Shown here: piece by piece, positions 21,803 through 34,287 of the stretch | How positions within the stretch are numbered: position 1 is the first letter of the stretch | Layout of the letters: every line of letters begins with the position of its first letter | NCBI GenBank assembly: GCA_964036665.1 | Contig: OZ038532.1 | Span: 17,139,037 to 17,203,036 of the forward strand | Length of the DNA stretch: 64,000 bases | Direction: 5' to 3' | Source of the DNA: Gordius sp. MW1 | Lineage: Eukaryota; Nematomorpha; Gordioida; Gordea; Gordiidae | The notes under the pieces: model-generated | Told to the model about the DNA's origin: nothing | The model's database searches: none | What the model saw: only the letters and a program-made list of their open reading frames with translations | Position numbers and translations under genes: made by a program

Positions 21803-24038
21803 ATTAAATAATTTATCATTAATATTATATTTCTTTAAATGCAGGCCCTTTAGCATACGATCAATTTTTTTCGTGTCATTTATTGAGGATAGTGTATGGG
21901 ACGTAGGGGCGTAGGTTATAGGCTTTGTCGAGCTTGCGGTTTCTCTACTTTCTTTCAACAGATGTAAAATGTATCACATCGTCAACACGGCTGTCAGGCC
22001 TGGATAGCCGAGCACCACCCTTCATCCAAATTCTAAAGAAACTGACCACCTTGGCGTGACAAACAGATATTGGAAAAATAATTGAGAATAGTTCCCTTTT
22101 CAGTATTCATCCTATAAAAATCGGGACGCAAAGTTTAGTTGTCGTTACCTAAACGCCACCCGACATAAACCAACTAAAATTGTTGAACGTATTGTATTTT
22201 TTATATAGATGATTTTGCCAAAAATGGCGCATATAAGGCAATACAGTCCTTTTTACGATTATCAAGCGATAATCGTTAAACATTTAAGTGACCCAAAAAA
22301 CTGCACCAGAGTGTGGTAATACATTTATTTGCTTTAATTGATTTTGGTGTCAGATTCTTAGTTTAACGGATTTGCGTCAAAATAAAATTTCTATAAACAC
22401 ACATTCACCCATATGTTTTGTATGTCCTAACGAATCCAGTTCAATCCTAACTTTGCAGACTAAAAAAACTTTGGTTTGTTTATGTTTAGTCGACTTAAAC
22501 CAAAAATGACCAAACAAAGCCCTGCCGTTTTTACCACACTAATTTGGAGTGCTGACTTTTCTCACAAGAAATTTGATTGAACTCAATAGTACTAATTCAA
22601 ATCATTACTTACTACTCCCCCTTTCTAATCATTGCTCCTCCTCTCGAAAACCTGATTGTCGATTCGCAATCACTTTCCTTTACCCTTGATCATCATCTCT
22701 CTAATCTCGTCCGATGGGTGGGAATACTAACATTTTTGGGCAACAACCGCAGTTCCCTACCTACCCCCCCCTCACTTTTCAATTGCAATTCCTACCAAAC
22801 TGTTGTTCCTTTTATTATTCCCCTGCCGGCGGCAACCCATAATTATGCGTATCGATTTAATTGTTGTCTCTACCCCTTTCCTTTTGTTCAAATTGGATAT
22901 ACCCTTGAAAGTGAATAAATATTATTGATATGATAGATAAAAGGTGATGGGTGGGTTTCCAACATTGTTTGGAAGTTGAGATGATTTTCCTCTTTTTTTG
23001 CGAGGGTTGTTGTTTGTTTTACCGAGTTATTACGATAATAAATAAATTTAGCCCCACTCCCGTGGTGAGACCTTGAAAAGTCTGAGCCCCAAAGTAATAG
23101 TTTCTCGCGTTGCGCGCGCCAATTAGGAATAACCTTAACGTCGTCTCGGTAGCATCGCGAATGACTTCCTATCGATTTTCTAATTCTGACGCTCGCGCAT
23201 TTCATTAAGTTTATTATGGATGTGAGAGCGTTATTCCATGTTTAATCTTCAAAAATGGCTGGGATTAGTCTGGCCTCAATTTCAATTACCACTAAGTTTC
23301 ATCTTTTTGCCATTATTTAATCTTATTTTTTTGTTTTAAAAAGGTTGATGTTGGAAGGCATTAAAATCTGAAGGGGTCGAGGGGCGACCGTTTATTTCCC
23401 ATTTTATACCGATTTAAAACGTTTCTCACCCCACACAATTAAGATGTTATTTGTCGTTCAATGACGAATTTCTTGCTCACTTGGTCTTTAGTCGTTACTA
23501 ACGTCGCCAACGTGGTACTTTTAATAATTAGCTCATTATGTTCATCGACCCGTTGCCATTTATTGCCATCGCTTATTAATATTAATAATACATATTATTT
23601 AAGCTATAAACGCGCTACGTAATTTGTTAATCAATAAATATTGTTTTATTGGGTTGTGCGCACCCCCGCAGCTACGTATTCAAACCCTCTCCTAACCTCT
23701 CTCTCACCTTTCCTTATACATTTCCTCACCACTTTATACCCCCCCCCTCCATCTCTCTCTCTCTCTCTCTCTTTAATATCAACAACCGAAAAGGTTTGAC
23801 AAAAAAATGACGTCTTTTTAGTTGACTTAAAAGCAATACTTCGCCCCAGTCTACTATTAGGATACATTTTTACTAAACCATTCCTTTCATGTATCACTTG
23901 TTGATTCTCAACCAAGGAAACTCATATCGTATTATATCGAACATCAGCTAAATTGCTTTATGAAAGGCCTTTCCTCGAATTTTGTTCTCTATTTTTAATC
24001 ATCTCAAACATTCAATAAACCGTTAATTCCCTTCAAAA
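21803..24038. other. Intergenic region upstream of the sialin-like gene
   Basis: Contains a GACCAAA-type repeat at 22459-22543. A C-rich block at 22577-23240 carries ORFs on both strands that match no family I recognise. A (CT)n run lies at 23752-23773. The last few hundred bases should contain the promoter and 5' UTR of the transporter gene, but no TATA or initiator element can be assigned with confidence. Confidence 0.4.
22459..22543. repeat. GACCAAA-rich repeat, short copy
   Basis: Contains TTTAGTCGACTTAAACC and GACCAAACAAAGCCCTGCC, then TTTTTACCACACTAA, matching the right half of the 12510 copy. Confidence 0.5.
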
Positions 24039-27000
24039 ATGACTACCGAAGTGGTCACACAGGACTTGCCCCCCGACGCCCAGGGTAATGTTGCCCATGA
24101 GGTTTCTCCCCTCTTGCGCGACAAGCAGGGCCTTCCCAGCCTCGCCGCCGCACAAGGACACAGGCAGAGTGATAAAAGTAAAGGCGCGTCTCATTGCATT
24201 CGAAATTGCTCTTCTATTTTTAAATAAAATTTATCCGATTTCAACATTTTCCATTTTTATTATGTGTTAATGGGTTACACGATAAAATTTATGTGGAGAA
24301 TCATCTAAAATGACCATCTCTAGAATTGGCCCGCAATAGGCCACAGGCGAAATTAAATCAGTAAAATTGCGCCTCATTGCTTTAGGGTATTTAGTATTTA
24401 AAACTTTTTTATAATGTGGGGAGCTGATAAACGACCACTGATTTATTATCATTTTTAAATAAATTGTTTTTTTTTATTGAAATTCCCGTTTTGTGTTAGA
24501 ACTTTTTATATTTAACTTGGGCATTACAAATTTTTTAACATTTATATTTTCTGTTGCTCGTTGAAAAGCTACTATAAAACTTTTTTGCTTATCTTTCAAT
24601 TTTCCCATGTTAACACTTTCCAACTGAAGATTTCCTTGCTGGCCTATCTTAAAATATTTGTCATTCGTCCTTTCCCTATAAATGATAGATTCGTCATATT
24701 AAATGCAATTTACTTTTATATTCGGCCTTACTTCTAAGTCTTCATATTTTAACTGGAATTGGACCGGTAGGGGTGCGTAATGGCTAAATAGCACAACTCC
24801 CCTAAAACTAATTGAAAATTTGTTTGTAACACCGTCATTTCCTCCGACACTCTTTTTCTCCCTTTCTCACCACTTTATACAACATCGGATTTTTCCGTGG
24901 TTGCCTTATTTGCTCAACCTATGAGACATGGCAAAACAGCTAAGCTTTGCAGCAGCTACTAGGTATTTGGCTTTAATTGGTACTCGGTAAATACACAAAA
25001 ATGTTGTCCTTTAGCAATGTTATCGAAGACCAATGTTACACGATCCAAATTCTTGTACTGTATAAGCGATCTGACATTCCATTTTCTTATTCGATCCAAA
25101 AAATAACGAAGCGCCGATTAGTGTTTTTCGCATTCGGAAAAACACAAATCGTAAGAAATAAACAAAATTTCTTACTCACGTTTTCATATTGTGATTTCGG
25201 ACTCGCAAGGGCAGGTTTTGTAGGGTTGGGGTTAGGGTTAAGTCATTATAGGTTCAAGATACAGAATTACTTTTTTTGGATCGAATAAGAAAATGGAATG
25301 TCAGATCGCTTATACAGTCCAAGAATTTGGATCGTGTAACATTGGCCGTTATCGAAACGGCTGGGTTTCGTTTGGTCAACCTTTGGGTTTAGTCAACAAT
25401 CCCTAGATTTTTGCTCAAATCCTTGGTCTGTTTGTCTTTAGTCGGCTAAAATCAAAGGTCGACCAAATAAAACGCAGTCGTTTTTACAACATTATCTTCA
25501 AGCATATAAAAATATATGTTTGAATGTTCCATCAGCCGAGCTGTTTTAATTTAACAAATTCTTAAATCTTTGATATTTGTTAAAAATTCCCATAAACCTG
25601 CATTAAAAGTTATTATTTTATTTTTAAACTGTATCAAATATTGCGGCTAATAAATGTTCGGCTTACTTAAAAACGACTCAGCCTAGCAACACGTAAAACC
25701 TATTATCCGTTTTATGACAATGGCTAAAACTAAAATATAAATTAGTTTTTTTTGCTATACCTCTAAATTAGTTCTATAAGGTTAATAACTCGGTTAAAAT
25801 ATATCCTGAGGCTCAATTACATATTTGGTAGTAGTTGCCTAAGCATCTTAGCCTTATGAAGCACTCATTTGTTAAATATCGATTTTTGTTTAATTTAAAA
25901 TGGGATTAATTTTAAGTTTTTTGTCCAATTAATCAAAAGTTTGTAGCTAAGGGTAAAGTATACATGAATTTTTCGGTATAAATCATATCAACAATTTAGC
26001 CATTTTACAAATAATTTGTCATCGGTGTAAATTTAAAACTGTAATCAATACAAGACCAACGTATTTGATACTTAATGACTTTGCCTCTGAGCTAGATAAT
26101 TTTCAAAATTTTGCATACTTATGTCGATCAAAATAGGATTATAAATGGCATATACATGATACTAGAATTGTAACTCTCAACAATTACTTATATTCTTAAT
26201 ATTTTAAACTGTTTCTTAAATTGAGAGGCTAGAGCCCTGCAAAGTCTAGATTTTGCCACCCGACTTTTAATTGCCACATTGGGTCGGTCGGTCTTAAGTA
26301 ACCCGCAGAACTCAACAAACGTTATATGTCTGTTATCATTTCGAGTCACATGCTAAAAAAGATAGGGAGGGATATTTATATAGTTCGAATTAGTCTCTAA
26401 TTAAAATTGCCTATAGATGGCGCTAATTAGAGGATACTTTTAATTTAATTGCAGCACTCCTGAAAGGGGTTATCATTATCTTCTGAAACCGCAATTTATT
26501 AACTAATTTTTAATATAATATAACATAAGTTAAATTTTTTGGTCACACGAACAAAAATATGATATATCTACTCGCAAATTTTACGTATATACAAATTATA
26601 ATTTGTGAACATGACAGAGTTTTGCCTCTCGGCCCGCCACACCCTAGCCCTGCTAGGGTTCCTAGGCTTCGTGACGGTGTATGCGCTCAGAGCTAATCTT
26701 AGTGTTGCCATGGTGGCCATGGTGAGATCGGACCCGGCTGCAACGAAGAAGAGCCCGGGCGCCGCCATATGCCCAAGCGATTTAGCCGGCAACGTGACCA
26801 AAGTTAGGAAGTACAACCCCAACATCATTGTAAGTATTATAATTTTACGTTTTTGTAAGCTTTTGTCCCCTTTCCTCTCTAGAATTTCCATTCAAAGTGC
26901 TGCCTGCTAGTGTTGTAAAGAGGGCTAGGTTTTATTTGGTCCACCTTTGGGTTTGGTCAACTAAACATTAACAAACCAATGATTTTTTGGTTTGTTTTTC

Positions 27001-30000
27001 TTAGTCGACCTCTAGGCTTAGTCGAAATTTGAAAAACATACCCGAGTCGACCGGTTGGGTTAGGTGGAGCAAAGGTCGGCAAAATAAAACCCAGCCGATT
27101 TTACACGTACTAGTTCCTGTATTGGTTTATAATTACTTATATGAACTATTTTGATTTTTTGTTGTTGGAACTTTTAAATTCTAATTATCATATCTTATAT
27201 ATAAAAATGAAACTATGTGGTGTATATGTGTGTGTGTATGCCGCCACCAATTTTGGAAAACTACCAGACCGATTTGGCTCAAAATTTCACAGTTTATTCC
27301 TGACACTCCGGAGCATGTTTTAAGATTTGTTCGAGCCAAATCGGTCCAATAGTTTTCGAGTATTCGTACGCGTTGCACTCCATACGGAAATAGAACAATA
27401 GAAGTAGAACATATAGACATCAAACTTTATTTTTACTTCAATAACCGCTTTATCATCAGATATGCGCTAAAATTCCAACAAAATTTAATACACCCGGGTA
27501 AATGGCAAAACAACGTTTGCCGGGTTCATCTAGTAATATATAAAAGTGTTTAGCAGTTACGGGGAGGCAGGCAGGAGAGATTATTAATTTAAGTCCCATA
27601 GGCGCATTTTAAAGTGTGTGTGGGAATTTTGGTTACACTGTATTATAATTCGATATTATAGCAAGCCCTTACCCGTGGCCTTATTAGTATAACTTGGTCA
27701 AAATTTCTTACCCAAAACCAATATACAATTTTTATTTCGACACGCTTTAAAGCCCATTGTAATAGTTCCATAAAGCTCGACCTCAAAAGATAACTTTTTT
27801 TGTTTTTAACGGCTTTTTAATAATGTTTCAGTTAAGCTTTGGAATTTTTGTTCGTGATTGAGATGGGGTGCTAGGTAGAACTTTCGAAGTAGATTTATTT
27901 TTTTGGGAATACTCCGATACCGAAAAAACTTCTAGGCTCGACACAAAAAATCTAGCATTACGCGTGAAAAAATTAACTAATAGACGTTAGGAGAATCACC
28001 GAGAAAGTTAAGAGTTTTTACCTGCTCGCTACATTATAAATCTCAAATCAACGTCACCCGACCTAAATTAAAACTTCATTATCTTGACTTGACTATGAAG
28101 TGCCTAATTTATCAACGCCATTTCTGACTCTGAGTTTTGTGCTTTGATAAAGCCATCTTTTATGAATTGTGCATCTTTTTAACGTTTTAAACCCATCATT
28201 ATTTTTGCTTATACTCCTTTTAGCACGGGGAATTCGGGTGGAACAATTTGGTGCAAGGCTACATCCTAGGTGCCTTCTTTTACGGTTACCTATTCACCCA
28301 AATACCCGGCGGTTATTTGGCATCCATCAGCGCCAAATACACGCTCGGGATCGGTATTTTATGGACCGCTGTCTTGACCCTCTTCACCGCCCCGGCTGCC
28401 AGGCTCAGCCCCTGGGGCCTCATGGCTCTCCGTATACTGGAGGGCCTCGGAGAGGTACTACACAAAATAACATACTCCCACTATGTTTGTTCAAAAATTT
28501 GATTGCCTAATTTTTATTATTAGGGCAATTTGTTGATTTGCTAAGTTGTTGTTTATGATTAGTATCCTTTTATTAAGAAGAACAGAGTTTTGGGCAATAA
28601 TTTTACCTTAGGTAATATATTTTTTAAATGAGATGGCCCCGATTATTTATCTGCAGTCTATACAGAAGTTTATTTGAGATGCAGGAGTAATTATCTCATT
28701 AATACACATTACTTTGAGTTTTCAAATTATTGGTAGGCAATTTATTGGCTTGCTAAGTTTTATATTTACCTTTTTATCCATATATTATAAAAATTGGCAT
28801 TTAGGTAATAAACTTAATAAATGAGATTATCCAGAGTTTTTATTGGCAACCTATCGATGTGAGGCTACTTAGCGGATACGAATGATTAACTTACTAATTA
28901 TTTTGACACATTATTAATACATCTTAACATTGCGGATTCACTAAAATAATTTATTATAAGCTATAAATCAACATTAGACAGCAAAGGTTATATTTTTTTG
29001 AATTAAGACTTTTGTAACTTGACTTTAAGGTTAGTAATTTTGAGCAGAATGTTTAAGGCCCTAAACGAGTGGTGTTATTGTAATTAACCTGTTAAAAGAT
29101 TGCGCTTTACATACTAGGGGGTCACTTTTCCAGCTATGCACGCTCTTTGGGCAAAATGGGCACCTCCTGCGGAAAGAAGCAAATTAGTCGCTTTCACCTA
29201 TGCCGGTATAATGATTAATTTAATTTATGTTTACTTTTACATTTTGTCGCCCTTGAACTCTATATTTTACATCCGAATCGCGCTTACAAATTTTAACCCT
29301 TTTTCCTAGTAAAGTTGTTTCTTATTATAATTATGATTGTTTAAAAGAAGTTTTTACACGATATCGCATAAACTTTATATAAATCATCGATTATGCAGGT
29401 GCACCCATGGGTAATGTTATAGCATATCCCCTCTCTGGTTATCTTTGCGAGAATGGGTTCGCGGGTGGATGGCCCTCTGTCTTCTACGTCATGGGTAGAT
29501 AGATATATCATATCTTTTTTAGACACGCAACAATTTTTACCTACTCTAGTACATTTCTATTAATCTGATAAATCCCGCAAATCAATAAAAATCAAATATT
29601 TTTATGGCTTTTTAATATTTAGGTCTCTTGGGGTGTATTTGGTACATATTTTGGCAATTTTTTGTTTACGAAACCCCTGCCCGTCACCCGAGAATCTCCA
29701 ACGATGAGTTAACTTACCTACAAAAGAATATACAAAATCAGGATCACAAAGTAAAATCGCTTACAAAACAACGAAAATTCTATCAATTAATCGTTTAAAA
29801 ATCATTAAAGAATCATTTAATTGTGTTGACATACATATTTTTATAAACGCAAATTAGGTTGCTGTGCCATGGATGAAGATATTTTCCTCCATACGTTTTT
29901 GGGCTATCGTGGTGGCTCACTTTTCTTACAATTGGGGCTTTTACACCATGATAACCATTTTACCCAAATTCTTTAAAGATGTCCTCAATTTGGACGTTGA

Positions 30001-31184
30001 ATCGGTAAACTTTGGTCACGTCTCTAGTACTCACGTTTTTCAACTTGTTCTTTTTTGTCTTAGATTCATTGTTTATTAGTGTAAATAATTTGTTTACGTA
30101 CCTAATATTTTAGATTCTTTTCATAACTTCCATGTTATTGTCGATTTATAAAATACTGTCATTATTGCTCTTTGAATTTTGTACAAGTTATGTTTCTCTG
30201 GCATATTAATAACGCTTAAATGGTTTTCAGAATGGACGCTTGTCAGCTTTGCCATTTTTGGCTCAGTGGGCCGTGATAGGCATCTCCGGTGTGGCGGCTG
30301 ATTACATGTCAACCAAAGGCGGGATGAGCATCACTTCGGTTCGACGAATTTTTAACACTTGTGGTAAGGCCATTCTCCCCTTTTTATATGCTATGTTTCG
30401 ACGTTTTCCAATATATGTAAATGGCTGTTTACGCATTTTCATGAAATTTGTTGTGCATTTCAAGGCTTGATTATTCCCGCTTGTTTCTTGATTGGCGTCG
30501 GATATGTTAGATGCAACGTTCCCTTGGCCATAGCGCTTCTCACTATCGGTGTCGGGTTCACGGGGATGGCCCACGTAGGATTTTTCGTCAGCCATTTGGA
30601 TATAGCTCCGAGATTTGCTGGTAAAATTCGAATTAAAGTCAAAATTATAAAACAATTTGATTAACCATAACCTTTCGACTTACTACTTTGAAATTGATAG
30701 ATTATGTTAAGCCAGTCGCATAGCAGTTCTTGATAAAAATTTCTTCATCCCTATTTATGTATAAAATTGAAAAATTTATTACCAATTTTAATTTTATGTT
30801 TTGAATTTATACCTATGCATCACAAGGTATACTCATGAGTTTGACCAACACCGTAGCCACGTTGCCTGGTGCCATCGCTCCTTCAGTTGCCACCGCCATC
30901 ACCAAGCATCACGTAATCATATTAGCCATCTTAATTCATATCACCCTCTAATCCCTTGCTATCATTGCATACAGTCTGACGCCGAGCATTGGAGAATCGT
31001 GTTTTTTATAGCTGCATGTGTGTACATTGCCGGTGCTCTGTTTTACCTAGTCTTCATCTCGGGCGAGGAACAGCCTTGGGCTAATGAAGGTAACTACAAC
31101 GGTCACGGCGGAGCCCTAAATGAGGAAAAGTATAGGCCCGTAAACACTTCACAAAATCCCGAAACCGAGTTGAGAGATTTGTAA
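24039..31184 (+). CDS. Sialin-like SLC17 family anion transporter, 11 exons
   Basis: Major facilitator transporter of the SLC17 family, closest in layout to sialin (SLC17A5), a proton-coupled exporter of sialic acid from lysosomes. Exons join in frame at GT-AG borders: 24039-24177, 26618-26829, 28224-28454, 29118-29205, 29399-29494, 29623-29750, 29858-30004, 30231-30363, 30465-30620, 30827-30912, 30975-31184. The result is 541 residues, against about 495 in human sialin. The N-terminal tail carries EVSPLL (residues 21-26), a dileucine lysosomal sorting motif at the same place as in human sialin. SARHTLAL preserves the arginine equivalent to human Arg39, the Salla disease residue. Further family blocks are [66 protein letters not shown], and [11 protein letters not shown]. 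Introns 1 and 2 hold MITEs and a Helitron. The C-terminal tail is hydrophilic. Other SLC17 members (e.g. VGLUT-like) are less likely because of the N-terminal motif. Confidence 0.93.
25030..25345. mobile_element. MITE with about 73-bp near-perfect inverted termini, in intron 1
   Basis: Left terminus CCAATGTTACACGATCCAAA, right terminus TTTGGATCGTGTAACATTGG. The arms continue through TATAAGCGATCTGACATTCC and TTCTTATTCGATCC with only one or two mismatches. The core includes GGTTGGGGTTAGGGTTAAG. The high arm identity suggests recent insertion or selection for pairing. No transposase and no clear target duplication were seen. The 103-codon ORF across it is not a gene. Confidence 0.8.
25352..25493. 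repeat. GACCAAA-rich foldback repeat in intron 1
   Basis: Inverted ends GGCTGGGTTTCGTTTGGTC and GACCAAATAAAACGCAGTC, followed by TTTTTACAAC. It lies immediately beside the MITE at 25030-25345. Confidence 0.6.
26906..27114. repeat. GACCAAA-rich foldback repeat in intron 2, most complete copy
   Basis: Left end CTAGTGTTGTAAAGAGGGCT followed by AGGTTTTATTTGGTCC. Right end GGCAAAATAAAACCCAGCC followed by GATTTTACACGTACTAG. The terminal 35-40 bases are imperfect inverted repeats, with inner repeats of GGTTTGGTCAACT and TTAGTCGACC. It behaves like a small MITE without coding capacity. Confidence 0.6.
27193..27533 (+). mobile_element. Short Helitron in intron 2 of the sialin-like gene
   Basis: A|TCTTATATATAAAAATGAAA at the left. 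Hairpin GGCAAAACAACGTTTGCC, GGGTTCAT and CTAG|T at the right. This 341-bp copy shows the minimal unit: a 5' block with GCCGCCACCAATTTTGG and CTCCGGAGCATGTTTTAAG, followed directly by the 3' hairpin region. Confidence 0.8.
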
Positions 31185-31678
31185 TATGACTACTCTGTGC
31201 TGCTGATCCCAACCCTAAAGCGTTGATAATCGTTTGTTAGATTCATTATCAAAGTTCCCGTTATTTGCCATAAAATTGATGATTTTAACCATTCTTGTCT
31301 TTCTTTTTTACCCAGTCTCGCTATATAGTGTAAATAATTCCTAGTCTCCTCTTCCTCTTTCAATTTTGACAAATTCGTTTATTAGCAAATACCATTTAAC
31401 TCGCCATAATCCACCCCTAGTCAACGCGTTGTTATAAATGTGTACCTAGAGAGAAACCGGTTTGAATTGTTTCCTAAATTTTACGTTCGTTTATTGTTTT
31501 AAAACACTGTTGAAAACATATTAAATTCTATACACTTTTGTGACATTCAATACTTTCCTTAATTAATTACACTCGACCTTTTTTTTGATTTGATAAGGCC
31601 ACGACGTTTTTGCGATTTCTCTGACCCGAATTTATCCCATTGCCTATTGTAAAAATTCCTGATTATTTTTCACGTGCA

Positions 31679-31925
31679 AATAAATATCAAATCTCTTGGT
31701 GTTTTTTCAACTCTCTTTCTAGCCAATCTTTCAGTCAATTGATCAGCCATTCTTGCATTAGCACCGGTTACATGCTTAAATCCATGACTTTGATTGCAAT
31801 CCTCCCCTATCAATTAATTTTTTCTAGTCTGATGTTAACAATTATTAAAAAGCTTAAACAAACACACTCTGATGCGAATAACTTTTATGTAAGACACATT
31901 AAAAATTCTGTGTACATTAAATAAA
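31679..31925 (+). other. Candidate polyadenylation signals of the sialin-like gene
   Basis: AATAAA occurs at 31679-31684 and 31920-31925, about 0.5 and 0.74 kb after the stop codon. The second is followed by T/G-rich DNA (TTTTATGTTGTTGTTCTGA). The stretch from the stop to here is T-rich and lacks recognised repeats, as expected for a 3' UTR. Which signal is used cannot be told from sequence alone. Confidence 0.4.
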
Positions 31926-32273
31926 TATGAATTTTATGTTGTTGTTCTGACTTAGTTTACTATGATGTACAATTATTGCATCTCTAATCAATTGAGGTCT
32001 TGTTGGGTAAGCCAAAAAATAAGGCTGTGATAAATAGAAGAGCTCAATTTTTTTAAAAGATACTAGATAGTGTATTTATTTACCTGTAGCAGCATACCTT
32101 TTATCAATAGTTTAAGGCGATAATCAGCAACTAATCTATAAAATCGTTAAATTTTTCTCATTAAACAAATACATGAGTCTGCAGAAACATCAACCCTAAA
32201 ACGTTTATCAGGCGTTATAGAATCTTTCATGGAAAAATATTTATTTTTCTTCTCTTCCTCAAATTTGTTAAGA

Positions 32274-32565
32274 CATGGGCGTACCCAAGTTTTGAATTGG
32301 GGGGGGGCAGATTATTTTTAACAAATTTTTTTTGTTTGACTATTCAAAAATTTTCCTGAGAGCAAAAAAAAGTCTCGACTATCCAAAAATTTTCCGGCGA
32401 CCAAAAAAAAGCAACTCCCCTAATTAGGCAGTGGGGGCAGCCGGACCCCGTGCCCCCTTCTGGCTATTTAGAGGGGGGGGGGCAAAACGTATTTTTTTTC
32501 TAAGGGTTTTTGTATTAACATTTTTTTTAAAATAGGGGGACCCCCCCCCCCCGGGTACGCCCATG
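32274..32565. mobile_element. GGGCGTACCC-type MITE
   Basis: Left CATGGGCGTACCCAAGTTTTG, right CCCGGGTACGCCCATG, an inverted pair that extends outwards as TTAAGA/TCTTAA. The interior has G and C runs. Two inner blocks, CTATCCAAAAATTTTCCGG and CTATTCAAAAATTTTCCTG, resemble the GGAAAATTTTTGG blocks in the nested 8347 copy, marking these two as one subfamily. Confidence 0.65.
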
Positions 32566-33204
32566 TCTTAAGATATTGCCAATTGCTCCTTAACTACATT
32601 TTGATTTAATTAAATTATTCCTCAAATAATATGTACAGTCGAAATCGTATAAGTTTTAATCGGATGAATGGTAAGGTTTTTAAGTGATACTGATAAGTAA
32701 CCGCGACGTTTTGGGCACAGAAACTATCATTTAAATTTGCTTATAAATGGTAATCAGATAAATGTAAATTATAGGTGATAAATGATAAAAATTTAAGTAA
32801 TATTTATATTTTCATATGCATATATTGGTGCTAAGTGATAATACTTATATTATAAATGAGTTTTACTAATGAATAGGTAACCCCTCTAATTTGATAAAAA
32901 ATAATTTAGGAAAAAGTGTTATGTGAAGGAAAGTCAGAAGAAACCGAGTTTGCTATTGTGCAGTTTAGTTGCAAACCAGTGCTTCTAATTCCTTATGTCT
33001 TAACAAAAAAATGTTTATAAATCATCTTATTATTTAATTTAGATAAGCACATGAGTAACTAACTCTCTTTATTGAAATGGTTTGCAGAAAAACTTTAAAA
33101 GTGCATTAAATATCCTTGTTAATTTGGATAAAACAATTTTCTAAGCATTTTGATGTGGGTCAAAAATAAGATTTAAAAAATTAACACACATTGTATTTTA
33201 TATT
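32566..33204. other. AT-rich spacer
   Basis: No gene or bounded repeat recognised. Short TAAATGGTAATCAGATAAATG-like local repetition occurs near 32650-32880. Confidence 0.4.
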
Positions 33205-33375
33205 TTGGCTGATTACACAGGACTACAAAAAAGTCAGCTGGAAAATGGTTAAAATACTTAAATAGAGTTTTTTTGTGATGAACACGGATATGTTTTTCTT
33301 TTTTCCTCTATACGTCAAGTTTTTAAAATAATTGAGTTCAAAATTGCTAAAATGAGCGAATGTGCCCCTTTTTGG
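33205..33375. repeat. Inverted partner of the 2985 repeat
   Basis: Contains, in reverse complement, the ordered blocks found at 2985-3165 (see that entry). The 102-codon minus-strand ORF through it is not related to the ORF at the other copy, so protein coding is unlikely. Confidence 0.5.
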
Positions 33376-33689
33376 AGGTGTGTATACCGAGAAAACGAAT
33401 CGACAGAAATTTGAAAAATATTTTTTGGTGGTAAAACAAAAATTGAGGAAATTAACACAAGAACAAATTTTCACGCAGGTTAATTGGTTTGACTTAAAAT
33501 TCCACTTACTCCCTATAATCAATATCACCAAATCGCCCCAGACTGAGGGTCTCCCTGCCCTATTCCATTGGTTTCTAATGCCCTATGTGATGTGGGTGTA
33601 GTGTTGTGTGATGGAGCAAAGACTAATAGACTGCTCAATCCCTTTTAAAATGTGCTCCAAATTTTGGCATCCACCTTGTAAATTTAATT

Positions 33690-34010
33690 AGATTCTTACA
33701 ATGGTTTCGGCTATGCCCTCCTGGAAGAGAGTGCAAGGTAGCGTGAACCGAGGAGGGTACGTTGGGAGAAGCGTCTCCTCGGCGGCAGGGATTTAAGAAT
33801 CCCCAGGAAGTTCTTCCGGCGGTCCGCCCGGTTGGGGGGGACACGGGGATTTCCCTGCCGGCGGCGCGCGGAGGACGGCACAGGGTAATCCGAAGGTAGT
33901 GTCGTGGGTGCCAACGGCACCGAAGCCCGGCATACTGGAACTTGTAAAACCCGGCATAAACGAGGTTGCGGTCAACATGCATCTCGATCAAGCTGGGGGG
34001 GGGGGGGGGG
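33690..34010 (-). repeat. GC-rich island, perhaps a retroelement 5' region
   Basis: Unusually GC-rich for this window (CCGGCGGCGCGCGGAGGACG, GGCGGTCCGCCCGGTTGG), with overlapping minus-strand ORFs in two frames (33635-33991 and 33711-33920). None matches a family I know. A 15-base G run follows at about 33997. Abrupt composition change and frame ambiguity argue against a host exon. An untranslated leader of a LINE or another element is possible but unproven. Confidence 0.35.
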
Positions 34011-34287
34011 TAGACACAGAGGCGTCAATTACGTTAAAAGAAAACGATTAGACGGCGCGGGGGGGGGGTGTCAGCAAGACGAAAACAATGTGTAGCAATT
34101 TAGGACCCAACGACGTCTTTCGGGGAGGCCGTTTCCTTACGATCCATAGCGCAATATATCAACTCGACTCCCCGCTCTCGTCCTGTTGGTGTCATGCTTA
34201 ATGGGGATGGTGTGGTAGCCCACACGTCTGTTGTTTTTGATGCTGTTGCTGGCACGGTGCCAACGCTTTGTTTTTCCATTAGTATTG

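Noticed and set aside
22577..23205. Possible protein-coding ORFs of 113 and 105 codons on opposite strands
   Set aside because: No recognisable domain, no splice context, and composition typical of C/T-rich intergenic DNA; no support beyond being open.
23646..23915. Minus-strand ORF with an Arg-Glu repeat
   Set aside because: The RERERER tract comes from a (CT)n microsatellite in the presumed 5' region of the sialin-like gene.
25215..25242. Interstitial telomeric repeat (GGGTTAGGGTTA)
   Set aside because: Only about two units, inside the core of a MITE; too short to imply a telomere fusion.
26605..26910. Independent ORF starting upstream of the SARHTLAL exon and reading past 26829
   Set aside because: The frame continues into intron 2; the donor GTAAGT at 26830 and the in-frame exon 1 junction explain it better.
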